From: JAIXWP01 sp041391745
GTDB taxonomy: Bacteria; Bacteroidota; Bacteroidia; Flavobacteriales_D; Sanyastnellaceae
NCBI GenBank assembly: GCA_041391745.1
Contig: JAWKNK010000003.1
Location: 231,839-295,838, forward strand
Reading direction: 5' to 3'
Length of the DNA stretch: 64,000 nt
Below are positions 26,847 through 35,178 of the stretch, in pieces; position 1 is the stretch's first letter, and each line of letters starts with the position of its first letter. Made by a program: the position numbers and the translations under genes. The notes beneath the pieces were generated by a model. The model was not told the origin of the DNA and did no database searches. It saw only the letters and a program-made list of their open reading frames with translations.

Positions 26847-27719
26847 GTGAGTAAAGCCAAAAACAGATCAGGAGCAAATACACTTTCTTCTTTTTCCACC
26901 GTTGTGGGAATTACGTTAGTGCTTTCTATGCTTGGTGCCCTGTTTATCGTTTTGCTCGTGGCCAATTCTGTTACAAAACACTTCAAAGAACAACTCACCG
27001 TGCAGCTCTTTCTAAAAGAAGGGGTTGAAGAAAACGAGGTGCTCCGTTTCAAAAAGGAAATTGAAGCATATGACTACTCTGGCGAAGTAAAATACACTTC
27101 AGCGCAAGAGGCCGCAGAAAGCATGCAAGAGGAGCTCGGCGAAGAGTTCGTTGAATTCTTGGGCTACAATCCACTTCCCGCCTCCATTGACATTCAAATC
27201 AATCCCGATTTTGCTGAGTTAGAGTCGCTAGAATCCAAAATCAGCGATGTGGCTCACAACGACTTGGTTGACGAAGTGGTTTATCAAAAAGGTTGCTTCG
27301 CAAATGGTGAATGAGAATATTAGCAAGTGGAGTCTAGGTTTACTTATCGTGGGGTGCTTTTTCTGATTATCGCCGTAGTCTTGATTGTCAATACCATAGA
27401 ACTCGCCATTTTCTCTCAACGATTCATCATCAAATCAATGCAGCTAGTGGGCGCCACCCATTGGTTTATTCAAAAACCATTCATGCGCAAAGGATTGATA
27501 TTTGGACTTTTAGCTTCAGTGTTTGCCCTTGCCATCATCAGCAGCATACTCTATTATTATCAAAACCCATTGGCTGATGTCATCCAAATACTTGCCGATA
27601 ACAATCAGTTTTTAGTGCTTATCGGAGCTGTAGTGGCAACCGGTTTACTAGTTTCATGGCTTGCCACCGCCTACGCTGTGCGCCGATTCATTCGAATCAA
27701 TCAGAACGACTTATACTAA
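26847..27719 (+). pseudogene. ftsX: ftsX, cell division ABC transporter permease, interrupted by two frameshifts
   Basis: The first part (26847-27314, GTG start) holds TM1 (FSTVVGITLVLSMLGALFIV) and the periplasmic domain up to NDLVDEVVYQKG. The second part (27327-27719) holds TM2-4 (FLIIAVVLIVNTIELAIFS ... AVRRFIRINQNDLY). Between them a third frame reads QMVNENISKWSLGLLIVG (about 27307-27350), exactly the expected bridge. So two indels lie within about 60 bases, the second in a G4 run near 27351. FtsX with FtsE recruits EnvC-type activators to the septum. Since ftsX is usually needed and both halves are undamaged, sequence error is the best explanation. Confidence 0.88.
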
Positions 27720-27767
27720 TTCCGTTTATTCAGAAATTATTACCGTTTATCGGTAATTCATGACATT

Positions 27768-27790
27768 TCCCCATCTTCATTGGGGATTTT
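27768..27790 (+). terminator. Terminator after ftsX
   Basis: Stem TCCCCA / TGGGGA with a 7-base loop is followed by a T run. A smaller palindrome ATTACCG-TTTAT-CGGTAAT lies just before it (about 27739-27757). Confidence 0.7.
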
Positions 27791-27829
27791 TGGCTTTTAT
27801 TCAACATATTCGTACTCGTAGTCAACGCA

Positions 27830-27893
27830 CTATCAATGGGAATCCAAAAAAATCAAACATCCGCAACGTTAGTTTGACATTCCCTATTGATAG
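27830..27893. repeat. Inverted repeat overlapping the exbB promoter
   Basis: Left arm CTATCAATGGGAAT (27830-27843) and right arm ATTCCCTATTGATAG (27879-27893) are complementary except for one extra base. The arms are separated by 35 bases. The right arm lies between the -33 and -7 elements, where a bound protein or a cruciform could affect transcription. Confidence 0.6.
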
Positions 27894-27907
27894 ATTTATT
27901 ATGTTTG
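27874..27907 (+). promoter_or_regulatory. Promoter of the exbB-exbD-tonB operon
   Basis: TTG (27874-27876), 23 bases, then a perfect TAnnTTTG (TATGTTTG, 27900-27907), giving a leader of about 90 bases before exbB. Spacing is at the upper limit of the known range. The rest of the 283-bp gap holds the ftsX terminator and the inverted repeat. Confidence 0.5.
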
Positions 27908-28002
27908 GCGCCCTATAAAAACCAGTTTTTAACCAAAACGGACATAGAAAACCAATTTTCAAATCTATAAATCTGTAACAACCCTTTAAATTCAAAAGTG
28001 TT

Positions 28003-28809
28003 ATGAGCAAAAAGCAACAGCAATCAGGCAGTGATCTTAGTGCGATCTTCCCGTACATTGCAATTCCACTTGCACTAGTAGTAGGCGTGCTTCTGTACAT
28101 GTTTGTACTTGGAAACCCTGCAAACTTTGAAGGTGGCGATCCTATCAAAGGTCACCCACTTAACGCATTAGGTACTGTTCACAAAGGTGGATTCATCGTA
28201 CCAATGCTTATTACTGTAAACCTTGTTGTAATCATTTTCGCAATCGAGCGTTTCATTAGCATCTCTAAAGCTAAAGGAAAAGGTAGCATCGATAAGTTTA
28301 TCCGCTCAATCCGCGGTTTGCTTGGTAACAACCAAATCGATCAAGCTATCGCTGAGTGTGACAAGCAAAAAGGCTCTGTAGCTGCTGTTCTTCGTGCTGG
28401 TCTTACTAAGTACAAGGCTCTTGAAACAGAATCTGGAATGGATAAAGACGCTAAGTTGACTTCTATCAAGCAAGAACTTGAAGAAGCTACTTCATTAGAG
28501 CTTCCTATGCTTTCTAAAAACCTTGTGGTACTTTCAACTTGTGCTTCACTTGGGGTACTTGTAGGACTACTTGGTACTGTACGTGGTATGATTTCGTCTT
28601 TCGAAGCTATGGCAACTGCCGGTGCTCCAGACGCTACTGCACTTTCACTTGGTATCTCTGAAGCACTTATCAATACCTTCCTAGGTATCTTGGCATCTGC
28701 TCTAGCAATCATTTTCTTCAACTTCTTTAGTACTCGTATCGATAGCTTGACTTATGGTATCGATGAAGCAGGATTCTCTGTTGCGCAAACTTTCGCAGCG
28801 AAGCACTAA
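28003..28809 (+). CDS. exbB: ExbB/MotA/TolQ-family proton channel protein
   Basis: 268 residues. N-terminal TM (about 15-38, AIFPYIAIPLALVVGVLLYMF), then GGFIVPMLITVNLVVIIFAIERF (about 63-85), a cytoplasmic loop, and the conserved pair of helices LSKNLVVLSTCASLGVLVGLLGTV and LSLGISEALINTFLGILASALAIIFFNFF with the proton-channel Thr/Gly pattern. Has one more N-terminal TM than E. coli ExbB, which I believe is common in Bacteroidota. With ExbD and TonB it couples the proton gradient to outer-membrane transport. First gene of the cluster. Confidence 0.95.
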   Translation: MSKKQQQSGSDLSAIFPYIAIPLALVVGVLLYMFVLGNPANFEGGDPIKGHPLNALGTVHKGGFIVPMLITVNLVVIIFAIERFISISKAKGKGSIDKFIRSIRGLLGNNQIDQAIAECDKQKGSVAAVLRAGLTKYKALETESGMDKDAKLTSIKQELEEATSLELPMLSKNLVVLSTCASLGVLVGLLGTVRGMISSFEAMATAGAPDATALSLGISEALINTFLGILASALAIIFFNFFSTRIDSLTYGIDEAGFSVAQTFAAKH

Positions 28810-28845
28810 TCCTCTTTTCATTTAAATCCATTAAAACAAGTAATC

Positions 28846-29523
28846 ATGCCTAAATTAAAAGTACCGAAAAGCGCCCCTAGCCTCGATATGACACCGATGG
28901 TTGACTTGGGCTTCTTGTTGGTTACGTTCTTCATCCTTACGGCGAAGTTTAGGCCAAACGAACCGGTTATTGTTGATACTCCTAAGTCAACTTCTGAGCT
29001 CGCACTTCCTGAAAAAGTAATGCTCGTTACTGTCGATAAAGACGGACGCGTATTCTTTGATATCACAGGTCGCGAAATCAAAAGAGGAATGCTTATGGGT
29101 ATGTTGGAGCGTTATCCAAACGTGAAGGTTTCTGAAGATGTTCTAAACAGATTCGCTGTACTAGGAACATTCGGTCAACCAATTGAAGCACTTGCTCAAT
29201 ACGTGGAGGGTGACGAAAAGGTGAGAAAAAACATGGACGGACGCGAAACTGCGGGCATCCCTGTTGACTCTCTCAACAACCAACTTTCAGACTGGATTCA
29301 AGAAGGTTATGAAGCCTTCATGGTCGATGCTCAGGATAAAGGATATACGGTGGCAGAACTTAAAGAAAAAGAAGGTCTTCGCTATGCTATTAAAGCTGAT
29401 GGCGATGCCGACTATGAAAAAGTTGCCAAAGTAATCGACACATTCCGTGATAGAAACATTTTCCAGTTCAATATGGTTACCAGCCTCGAATCTGGTGACG
29501 CATTGCCAACTGCAGAAGAATAA
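28846..29523 (+). CDS. exbD: ExbD/TolR-family protein, first paralogue
   Basis: 225 residues. One TM (about 14-36) contains the conserved proton-carrying Asp in LDMTPMVDLGFLLVTFFIL. A periplasmic domain follows, longer than in E. coli ExbD (141 residues) and carrying an insertion of about 75 residues (near 95-170). It ends YEKVAKVIDTFRDRNIFQF, which matches the ExbD periplasmic fold. It lies 36 bases after exbB and 27 before the second exbD. Tandem exbD genes are usual in this cluster in Bacteroidota; they probably form a heterodimer inside the ExbB pentamer. Confidence 0.93.
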   Translation: MPKLKVPKSAPSLDMTPMVDLGFLLVTFFILTAKFRPNEPVIVDTPKSTSELALPEKVMLVTVDKDGRVFFDITGREIKRGMLMGMLERYPNVKVSEDVLNRFAVLGTFGQPIEALAQYVEGDEKVRKNMDGRETAGIPVDSLNNQLSDWIQEGYEAFMVDAQDKGYTVAELKEKEGLRYAIKADGDADYEKVAKVIDTFRDRNIFQFNMVTSLESGDALPTAEE

Positions 29524-29550
29524 AATTATAACCACTAAATAATCTAGAAG

Positions 29551-30189
29551 ATGGCAGAAATTGCAGACAACGGTGGTGGTGGCGGTGGTAAACACGAGAA
29601 GAAAAAAGCCAAGAAAGGCGTCGTTAAATTGGACATGACTCCAATGGTTGACCTTGCCTTCCTTCTTCTTACTTTCTTCATCCTTGCTACATCACTCAGC
29701 AAGCCTAAAACAATGGAGATTATTTATCCAAAAGAGGAAGAAAATAAGGATGTTCAAACCAAGGTGGCAGACGAACTCGCTACCATCCTTTTGGTGGGTG
29801 CAGAAGACGACCAAGTATTTTATTACTCGGGTGCTTTCAAACCTGACACTACCGTCCTTATAAGAACCGACTTTTCTAAAGACGGTTTTAGAAAAGTGCT
29901 TTTGGACAAAAACAAGCGTATCAACGATCGTATCGATGCTTTGAAAGAAGAGAAGATTAATAAAAACCTTCCTGACACTACTTATCAAAGACTTTACAGT
30001 AAGATCGTTTCCGACTCACTTGCTCCATTTGTAGTTGTAAAAACAATTCCTAAGTCAAAGTTTAGAAACGTTGTAAACGCTATTGATGAGCTCAATATCA
30101 CCAACGTGAAGAAACGTGCGATTCAGGATATGTCTGACTCAGAAAGAGCCAGCATGAACGAAAAAATTATTGAATTAGGTTTAAACTAA
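29551..30189 (+). CDS. exbD: ExbD/TolR-family protein, second paralogue
   Basis: 212 residues. The N-terminus is Gly/Lys rich (GGGGGGKHEKKKAKKG), then VKLDMTPMVDLAFLLLTFFIL with the conserved Asp (about 33), and a periplasmic domain ending FRNVVNAIDELNITNVKKRAI. It lacks most of the first paralogue's insertion but has its own charged segment (about 108-150). Same operon; it ends 56 bases before tonB. Confidence 0.93.
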   Translation: MAEIADNGGGGGGKHEKKKAKKGVVKLDMTPMVDLAFLLLTFFILATSLSKPKTMEIIYPKEEENKDVQTKVADELATILLVGAEDDQVFYYSGAFKPDTTVLIRTDFSKDGFRKVLLDKNKRINDRIDALKEEKINKNLPDTTYQRLYSKIVSDSLAPFVVVKTIPKSKFRNVVNAIDELNITNVKKRAIQDMSDSERASMNEKIIELGLN

Positions 30190-30245
30190 TGAACCTTTCA
30201 ATAAATGATATGTACAGAAGAATATAATCAATAAACGAACGCCTT

Positions 30246-31106
30246 ATGACATCCTTAATCGTCATATTACTCGCAGCGGTTGCTATCACTCTGATCAGCA
30301 TTGAATCAGGATGGAGCAACTTATTAAGCGGTATGCGTAACTCAATGGTTTTTGAAAATAAAAACAAAGAGTATGGTGCATACAAGCTTAGAAAAGGATA
30401 TGCAAGAGGGTTGATTATTGCTTTCATTTCTACAGTAGTTGTTGCTACTGCTATAACCGTAACTCCCGTGCTTCTTGCCAACCAAGAAGAAGAGGTTGTT
30501 GATGTAGTTGTAGATGTAAACATGGAAATGATTGCTCCCCCTCCAACAGATCCAAACGAACCACCTCCACCACCACCGCCACCGCCACCACCACCACCAC
30601 CACCATCTATTCGTCAGATGCAGTTCACTACGATCGAGGTAACTGAAGAAGAAGTGTTGGACCCACCTCCAGCTGTGGACGAACTTGAAAACCAAAACAT
30701 CGGTAACCAAGATGTGGAAGGAGAAGAAGGGCTTATTGCTCCTTCTGACCCCGTGGTAACTGTGATTCAAGAAGAACAGCCAGAGGAAATTGTAGCTTTT
30801 GTTCAACAAGAGCCAGAATATCCAGGTGGAATTTCAAAACTCTACGAAGAAATTTATAAGAGCATTACCTACCCAGAAATGGAAAAGGAGAATAATATCC
30901 AAGGTACTGTTTACATCAGTTTCGTAGTAGAAAAATCAGGTTCAATTACTGACGTTAAAATCGAAAGAGGTGTTAACGGAGGACCAAACTTGAGCAAAGA
31001 AGCAGAAAAGGCAGTTAAGAAATTAAAGCCGTTCACTCCTGCTAAAATGAATGGTAAGTCTGTGCGCTACCGTTACAGAATTCCAATCAAGTTTACATTG
31101 AAATAA
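30246..31106 (+). CDS. tonB: TonB-family energy transducer, proline-rich
   Basis: 286 residues. A hydrophobic N-terminus (3-18) precedes the conserved cytoplasmic-type motif RNSMVFENKNKEYGAYKLRK (about 31-50). A second TM (about 54-78), an acidic stretch, a 15-proline run (about 106-120) and an acidic spacer follow. The C-terminal TonB domain (about 195-286) has YPGGISKLYEEIYKSITYP, then GTVYISFVVEKSGSITDVKIERG and PGKMNG-type VRYRYRIPIKFTLK. It spans the periplasm to energise outer-membrane receptors. A terminator follows, so the second tonB may be transcribed on its own. Confidence 0.93.
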   Translation: MTSLIVILLAAVAITLISIESGWSNLLSGMRNSMVFENKNKEYGAYKLRKGYARGLIIAFISTVVVATAITVTPVLLANQEEEVVDVVVDVNMEMIAPPPTDPNEPPPPPPPPPPPPPPPSIRQMQFTTIEVTEEEVLDPPPAVDELENQNIGNQDVEGEEGLIAPSDPVVTVIQEEQPEEIVAFVQQEPEYPGGISKLYEEIYKSITYPEMEKENNIQGTVYISFVVEKSGSITDVKIERGVNGGPNLSKEAEKAVKKLKPFTPAKMNGKSVRYRYRIPIKFTLK

Positions 31107-31124
31107 TTGTGTTATTACAGATAG

Positions 31125-31156
31125 AAAAGTCCCGAATTAGTTCGGGACTTTTTTTT
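31125..31156 (+). terminator. Terminator after the first tonB
   Basis: Stem AAAAGTCCCGAA / TTCGGGACTTTT with a TTAG loop and a T8 run, 19 bases after the stop. It separates the exbB operon from the second tonB. Confidence 0.9.
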
Positions 31157-31295
31157 GCATGTCACTTTAATATCGTACCAATTTTTCAAAGAAACTTCAC
31201 TCTACAGACATGTATATTTTTCCAGTTTTGTAATCACCAATTGTGTAGGGTAAATGAAATAGTTCAAAACAACATCGCGTTTTAACAACAAATAC

Positions 31296-31318
31296 TTTCA
31301 ACCGAATGAACGTTCGGT
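31296..31318. repeat. 23-bp palindromic repeat, copy 1 (operator-like)
   Basis: Core ACCGAATGAACGTTCGGT (31301-31318) has 6-bp outer arms ACCGAA/TTCGGT and an inner GAACGTTC palindrome. The 23-bp sequence, including the preceding TTTCA, recurs exactly at 60658-60680. It lies about 20 bases before a near -7 element (TAACTTTT, about 31341-31348) of the second tonB, a typical place for a repressor site. Confidence 0.6.
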
Positions 31319-31360
31319 TAAGTGTCCTGTACTAAAATATAACTTTTAAAAACGCATGTT

Positions 31361-32239
31361 ATGATACTATCAATTGCTATTTGCGCCGCACTCGCAATCT
31401 TATTGATCTTCTCCGATCTATCATGGAGTAATGTGTTGAGCAACACCAGAAACGATCTTGTGTTTGCTGGTAGAAACCAGGAATATGGAGCCTATGCATT
31501 ACGCAGAGAGCATCCCAGAAATCTATTTCTATCCTTACTATTTGTTGTTGGACTTTCATCTGTTTTTTCAGCACTGGGTCTGAAAAGTGTTTCTACTCCA
31601 ATGATTCAATTGCCGTCACCGCAGATTACTACCACCTGGGTAGAGCTAGACTATACTGATAAAGTAGAAGACACCAAGCCTGAAGAAAAGGTGGTTGACG
31701 ATTCAAAAACTGACCAAGGCTCCGACACAGACACAGACGTAACCGTTGAGCCTAATAAAGGGCTTTCAACGGTGGATGTATCCACTCAAACCACCACAAC
31801 AGGTGATTTGCACACAGATGGTGGAAATCCCGACGGTGAAGAACCAACAGAGTTGACAGATCCCACCAAAGTAATTACGACTACAAGCACTGGTGATGGA
31901 GATGGTAGCGGCGGCATCGACTTTACACTCTACCCACCTCAAATGCCTGAGTACGTTGGAGGAGAGGTCGCTCTGTATTCCTTCTTAAAGTCAACCATTT
32001 ACTATCCTGAACAAGACAGGGTAGACGGTGCATCAGGAACCATTTATGTTTCTTTTATTGTAATGAAGGATGGCTCAGTAAAAAGAGTCAATGTAGAGCG
32101 AGGTTTCAGAGGCTCCAAAAGATTTGAAGAAGCTGTGCTCAAGGCCTTCGACAAAATGCCAAACTGGATTCCAGGGAAAAACGGAAATAGCCCTGTTAAT
32201 GTGAAATTGACCATGCCTATCAAGTTCACTTCGCTCTGA
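31361..32239 (+). CDS. TonB-family protein, second paralogue with Thr/Asp-rich spacer
   Basis: 292 residues. It repeats the layout of the upstream TonB: hydrophobic N-terminus (2-18), WSNVLSNTRNDLVFAGRNQE with YGAYALR (about 22-48), a second TM (about 55-73), a spacer and a C-terminal TonB domain (about 200-292, MPEYVGGEVALYSFLKSTIYYP ... GTIYVSFIVMKDGSVKRVNV). The spacer (about 95-190) is rich in Asp, Thr, Glu and Gly, with almost no proline. It probably arose by tandem duplication. Own promoter region with a palindromic operator-like element suggests separate control. Confidence 0.9.
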   Translation: MILSIAICAALAILLIFSDLSWSNVLSNTRNDLVFAGRNQEYGAYALRREHPRNLFLSLLFVVGLSSVFSALGLKSVSTPMIQLPSPQITTTWVELDYTDKVEDTKPEEKVVDDSKTDQGSDTDTDVTVEPNKGLSTVDVSTQTTTTGDLHTDGGNPDGEEPTELTDPTKVITTTSTGDGDGSGGIDFTLYPPQMPEYVGGEVALYSFLKSTIYYPEQDRVDGASGTIYVSFIVMKDGSVKRVNVERGFRGSKRFEEAVLKAFDKMPNWIPGKNGNSPVNVKLTMPIKFTSL

Positions 32240-32284
32240 TTTTGTAACAATGTAATAACATTAAGTTCTTAACTTTACCGCCCC

Positions 32285-32491
32285 ATGCAGAAATTCAATT
32301 TCATCTTCAGCTTAGTAATGGTGTTTGTGCTACTTGGTATGTCCGCACTCTCATTCTTTACTGATGTCTTGGGTGATTTTGTGCAGGGCTCAATGAAGTA
32401 TTTACTTGGGGCGGTATTGTTACTCTATGCGTTGATAAGAATGAGCAGAGTTTCCAAAGTTTATCTAAAAAATAAAGATTCCCATGAATAA
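32285..32491 (+). CDS. Small two-TM membrane protein
   Basis: 68 residues with two hydrophobic helices (about 5-24 FIFSLVMVFVLLGMSALSFF and 35-52 YLLGAVLLLYALIRM) and a charged C-terminus. No family recognised. It overlaps the PstS-like gene by eight bases and sits in the TonB/PstS/TPR group. I recall a small membrane protein at this position in related clusters. Probably inner membrane. Confidence 0.75.
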   Translation: MQKFNFIFSLVMVFVLLGMSALSFFTDVLGDFVQGSMKYLLGAVLLLYALIRMSRVSKVYLKNKDSHE

Positions 32492-33413
32492 GCTATTTCT
32501 CATACTACTCACATCTCTTGTTCTCATGTCATGTGGCAACTACGACATGAACAAAGAAGGAATTTCATCAGGTGAATTGAAAATAGGTGTGGACTACTCC
32601 TACTCAATGCTCACGGATGCTGAAATTTTCGTTTACCAAAGCCTTTATCAAAAAGCGAAAATCAACCCTCTATATACCAATGAGTCTGATGTAATTCAAG
32701 CTTTACTTGATGACTCAGTTCAAGCTGCAATCATTAGCAGACCTTTGAATCAAGAGGAGATGGATTTTTTCAAAAGCAAACAGCGTTTTCCAGAATCTAC
32801 CAAAATAGCAGTAGACGGGGTCGCTTTAGTTGTGAATCCTGCCAGTAAGGATACCGTACTTACAATGGATCAACTTGCCGCAATTTTCAAAGGAGAAATC
32901 GACAATTGGAAAAGTATTAACCCCAATTCAGCTAATGAAAATTTGATGGTTGTGTTCGACAACAACAAAAGTTGTAATGGGCGATATATCAAAGAGAAGT
33001 TCATTCCCAACAGCAACTTCCCGGCTACTTGTTTCGCAGTAAACAACAATGAAGAAGTCATTGAATATGTAGCCAACAATCCTGGAGCTATCGGTGTGAT
33101 CAGCGTTTCTTGGATCAGTGATCGAGATGAGCCAAAAACTTTAGAATTTCTGAAAAAAGTAAAACCTGTTGGAATCGTGGACCCGAGCAACAGTGTTGAC
33201 CCTCAGTTGCCTAGACGTCCATTTCAAGCTTACATTTTCGATCAAACATATCCTCTCCGCAGGGACGTGTATGTAGTTAGAACAGGGCTTCGTGGCACGC
33301 TTGGCACGGGCTTTGCCTCTTTTGTCGCAGGTGAGAAAGGTCAACTTATCATTCACAAAATGGGAATGGTAGCCGCTACCTCACCCGTTAGAACAATTAA
33401 GATTACAGAATAA
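32484..33413 (+). CDS. PstS-like periplasmic substrate-binding lipoprotein
   Basis: 309 residues. Lipobox LVLMSC puts the lipidated Cys at residue 17. The fold resembles the phosphate-binding PBP-like family: LKIGVDYSYSMLTDAEIF, AAIISRPLNQEEMDFF, IAVDGVALVVNPASKDTVLT, MDQLAAIFKGEIDNWKSIN and YPLRRDVYVVRTG, all matching PstS positions. No pstCAB permease genes are nearby, so phosphate uptake is not implied; a sensing role within the TonB cluster is possible. It overlaps the two-TM gene upstream; the TPR gene follows. Confidence 0.88.
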   Translation: MNKLFLILLTSLVLMSCGNYDMNKEGISSGELKIGVDYSYSMLTDAEIFVYQSLYQKAKINPLYTNESDVIQALLDDSVQAAIISRPLNQEEMDFFKSKQRFPESTKIAVDGVALVVNPASKDTVLTMDQLAAIFKGEIDNWKSINPNSANENLMVVFDNNKSCNGRYIKEKFIPNSNFPATCFAVNNNEEVIEYVANNPGAIGVISVSWISDRDEPKTLEFLKKVKPVGIVDPSNSVDPQLPRRPFQAYIFDQTYPLRRDVYVVRTGLRGTLGTGFASFVAGEKGQLIIHKMGMVAATSPVRTIKITE

Positions 33414-33433
33414 AAGTGAAACCAGTTTATATT

Positions 33434-35113
33434 ATGAAAAATCAATTCCTACTCTTCCTCTCTTTGATCGCAAGCTTTTCGGCTTTTGCTCAAACGAAAG
33501 AGGCGGCTATTGCAAGCACAATGAATGAGCGTTATGAAGTTGCGGCAGATCAATTCCGTAAACTCATCGCTTCTAATCCTACTAATGGAGAACTTTTCTA
33601 CTTCGCTGGTGAAAACTACTTTGCATGGGGAAGCATCGACTCAGCTGAAGTGATGTTTCGTCGTGGCCAAGAAGTGACACCAAACTACGTACTCAACTAT
33701 GTTGGTCTAGGAAGTGTTGGATACGTGAATAACAACATGGCACTTAGCGATGCTCAATTCCAAAGAGCCATCGAAATGATGGGTACCAAAAGTCTTAAAA
33801 TTGACAAGAAAACTCAGGCCTTTGCATATATGAAAATGGCCGATGTTTATATTCATGCTGAAAAGAAAAACCTTCCAAAAGCACTTGAATATTTAACTAA
33901 AAGTGTTGAGCTAGATAGCAACAACCCTGAAACATATGTTCAATTCGGAGATTATTACGCAGAGGTAGATCAAGTGGATTTGAGTAAGGCTTTCGGTCAA
34001 TACACTAAAGCAACTCAAATCGATCCAAAATACACTCGTGCATTAATTCGTCAAGGTGCTGGGTATGTTCGTGTGAAAAACTGGGACAGTGGTTTGAACT
34101 ATTTCAACCAGTGTATTGAAATCGATCCAAACTTCGCTCCTGCATATCGTGAAAAAGCTGAATTGCTTTTCAAAGCTGGTCGTACTGAGCAGGCTGTTGA
34201 ATCATATGCTAAGTATTTAGAGTTGAACAACAACTGTCGCGTGCAGCAGCGCTATGCAAGTTTCGTTTTCGAAACAAAGAACTACCAAAAGGCTGTTACG
34301 GAATTAGAAAAGGCTTTGCCATGTAATCCAGAAAACCCTTTCATGTACCGTTTGTTGGGCTATAGCTATCTTGAAACAAATCAGCCTGAAAAAGGACTGG
34401 AAAACATCAATAAATTCTTTGAACTAGCTACAGCTAAAGGTAGTCCTAAGATTCTTGCCAGCGACTATGCATACAAAGGAAAGCTACTTGCAAAAGCAGG
34501 TCAGGATTCATTGGGTATTGCAACAATTCTTCAAGCTGTTGAATTAGATCCAACATATACTGATGGTTATAACGATATCGCAGCATTGTACATCAAAGCA
34601 AGAAACTATGCTAAAGCATCAGAATTCTACAAAATGAAGATCAATGCAACAGAAGGAGAGCCAAACGCTTTGGATCACTACTACCTTGGTCAATCACTTT
34701 ATTTCAGCAAAGATTTTGCTGGTGCTGATTCGGCTTTTGCTGTAGCTTCTACGAAATACCCAGATAGCAATTTCTGGAGAGGTCGTGCAAATGTTAGAAT
34801 AGATGATCCTGAGAACCCTGTAGGTCTTGCTGCACCTTACTTCTTCCAGTACATTACAACTTTCGGTGCTGACGAAGCTTCTGCGCAAGCAAACAAGAAG
34901 AACCTGGTTGAAGCGTATTCATACTTTGGACTTCTTTACTTGAAGCACAATCAAATCGATTGTTCTCGATATGCTTGGAACAAAGTAATTGAACTTGATC
35001 CAGAAAACGAGAAGGCTAAAGTGGCAATGGAAGACAAAGAAATCGCAGCATCTGAAGGTGTATGTGAAACCTTCGGAACGGTATCTGTTCCTGAAGTTGC
35101 TCCAGAGAAATAA
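33434..35113 (+). CDS. Tetratricopeptide-repeat protein of the TonB/PstS cluster
   Basis: 559 residues from ATG 33434 (a GTG at 33416 is in frame but lies before the signal peptide MKNQFLLFLSLIASFSAFAQ). The mature protein is almost wholly TPR helices, at least eight units: PTNGELFYFAGENYFAWGSI, NPETYVQFGDYYAEVDQV, NFAPAYREKAELLFKAGRTE, PFMYRLLGYSYLETNQPEK, TDGYNDIAALYIKARNYAKA. Probably a periplasmic scaffold. Last gene before a shared terminator. Confidence 0.92.
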   Translation: MKNQFLLFLSLIASFSAFAQTKEAAIASTMNERYEVAADQFRKLIASNPTNGELFYFAGENYFAWGSIDSAEVMFRRGQEVTPNYVLNYVGLGSVGYVNNNMALSDAQFQRAIEMMGTKSLKIDKKTQAFAYMKMADVYIHAEKKNLPKALEYLTKSVELDSNNPETYVQFGDYYAEVDQVDLSKAFGQYTKATQIDPKYTRALIRQGAGYVRVKNWDSGLNYFNQCIEIDPNFAPAYREKAELLFKAGRTEQAVESYAKYLELNNNCRVQQRYASFVFETKNYQKAVTELEKALPCNPENPFMYRLLGYSYLETNQPEKGLENINKFFELATAKGSPKILASDYAYKGKLLAKAGQDSLGIATILQAVELDPTYTDGYNDIAALYIKARNYAKASEFYKMKINATEGEPNALDHYYLGQSLYFSKDFAGADSAFAVASTKYPDSNFWRGRANVRIDDPENPVGLAAPYFFQYITTFGADEASAQANKKNLVEAYSYFGLLYLKHNQIDCSRYAWNKVIELDPENEKAKVAMEDKEIAASEGVCETFGTVSVPEVAPEK

Positions 35114-35132
35114 TTGAATATTTCAGATAAAA

Positions 35133-35162
35133 GAAAAGGCCGCAATGTTGCGGCCTTTTTTA
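35133..35162. terminator. Bidirectional terminator between TPR gene and symporter
   Basis: Stem GAAAAGGCCGCAA / TTGCGGCCTTTTTT with a TG loop lies between two convergent genes. Confidence 0.9.
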
Positions 35163-35178
35163 TTGATCGATAAATACT

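Noticed and set aside
30342..30809. CCACCACCG run in tonB as a tandem repeat element, and its antisense frame as a gene
   Set aside because: It is the codon reflection of the polyproline spacer; the antisense frame is Trp/Arg low complexity.
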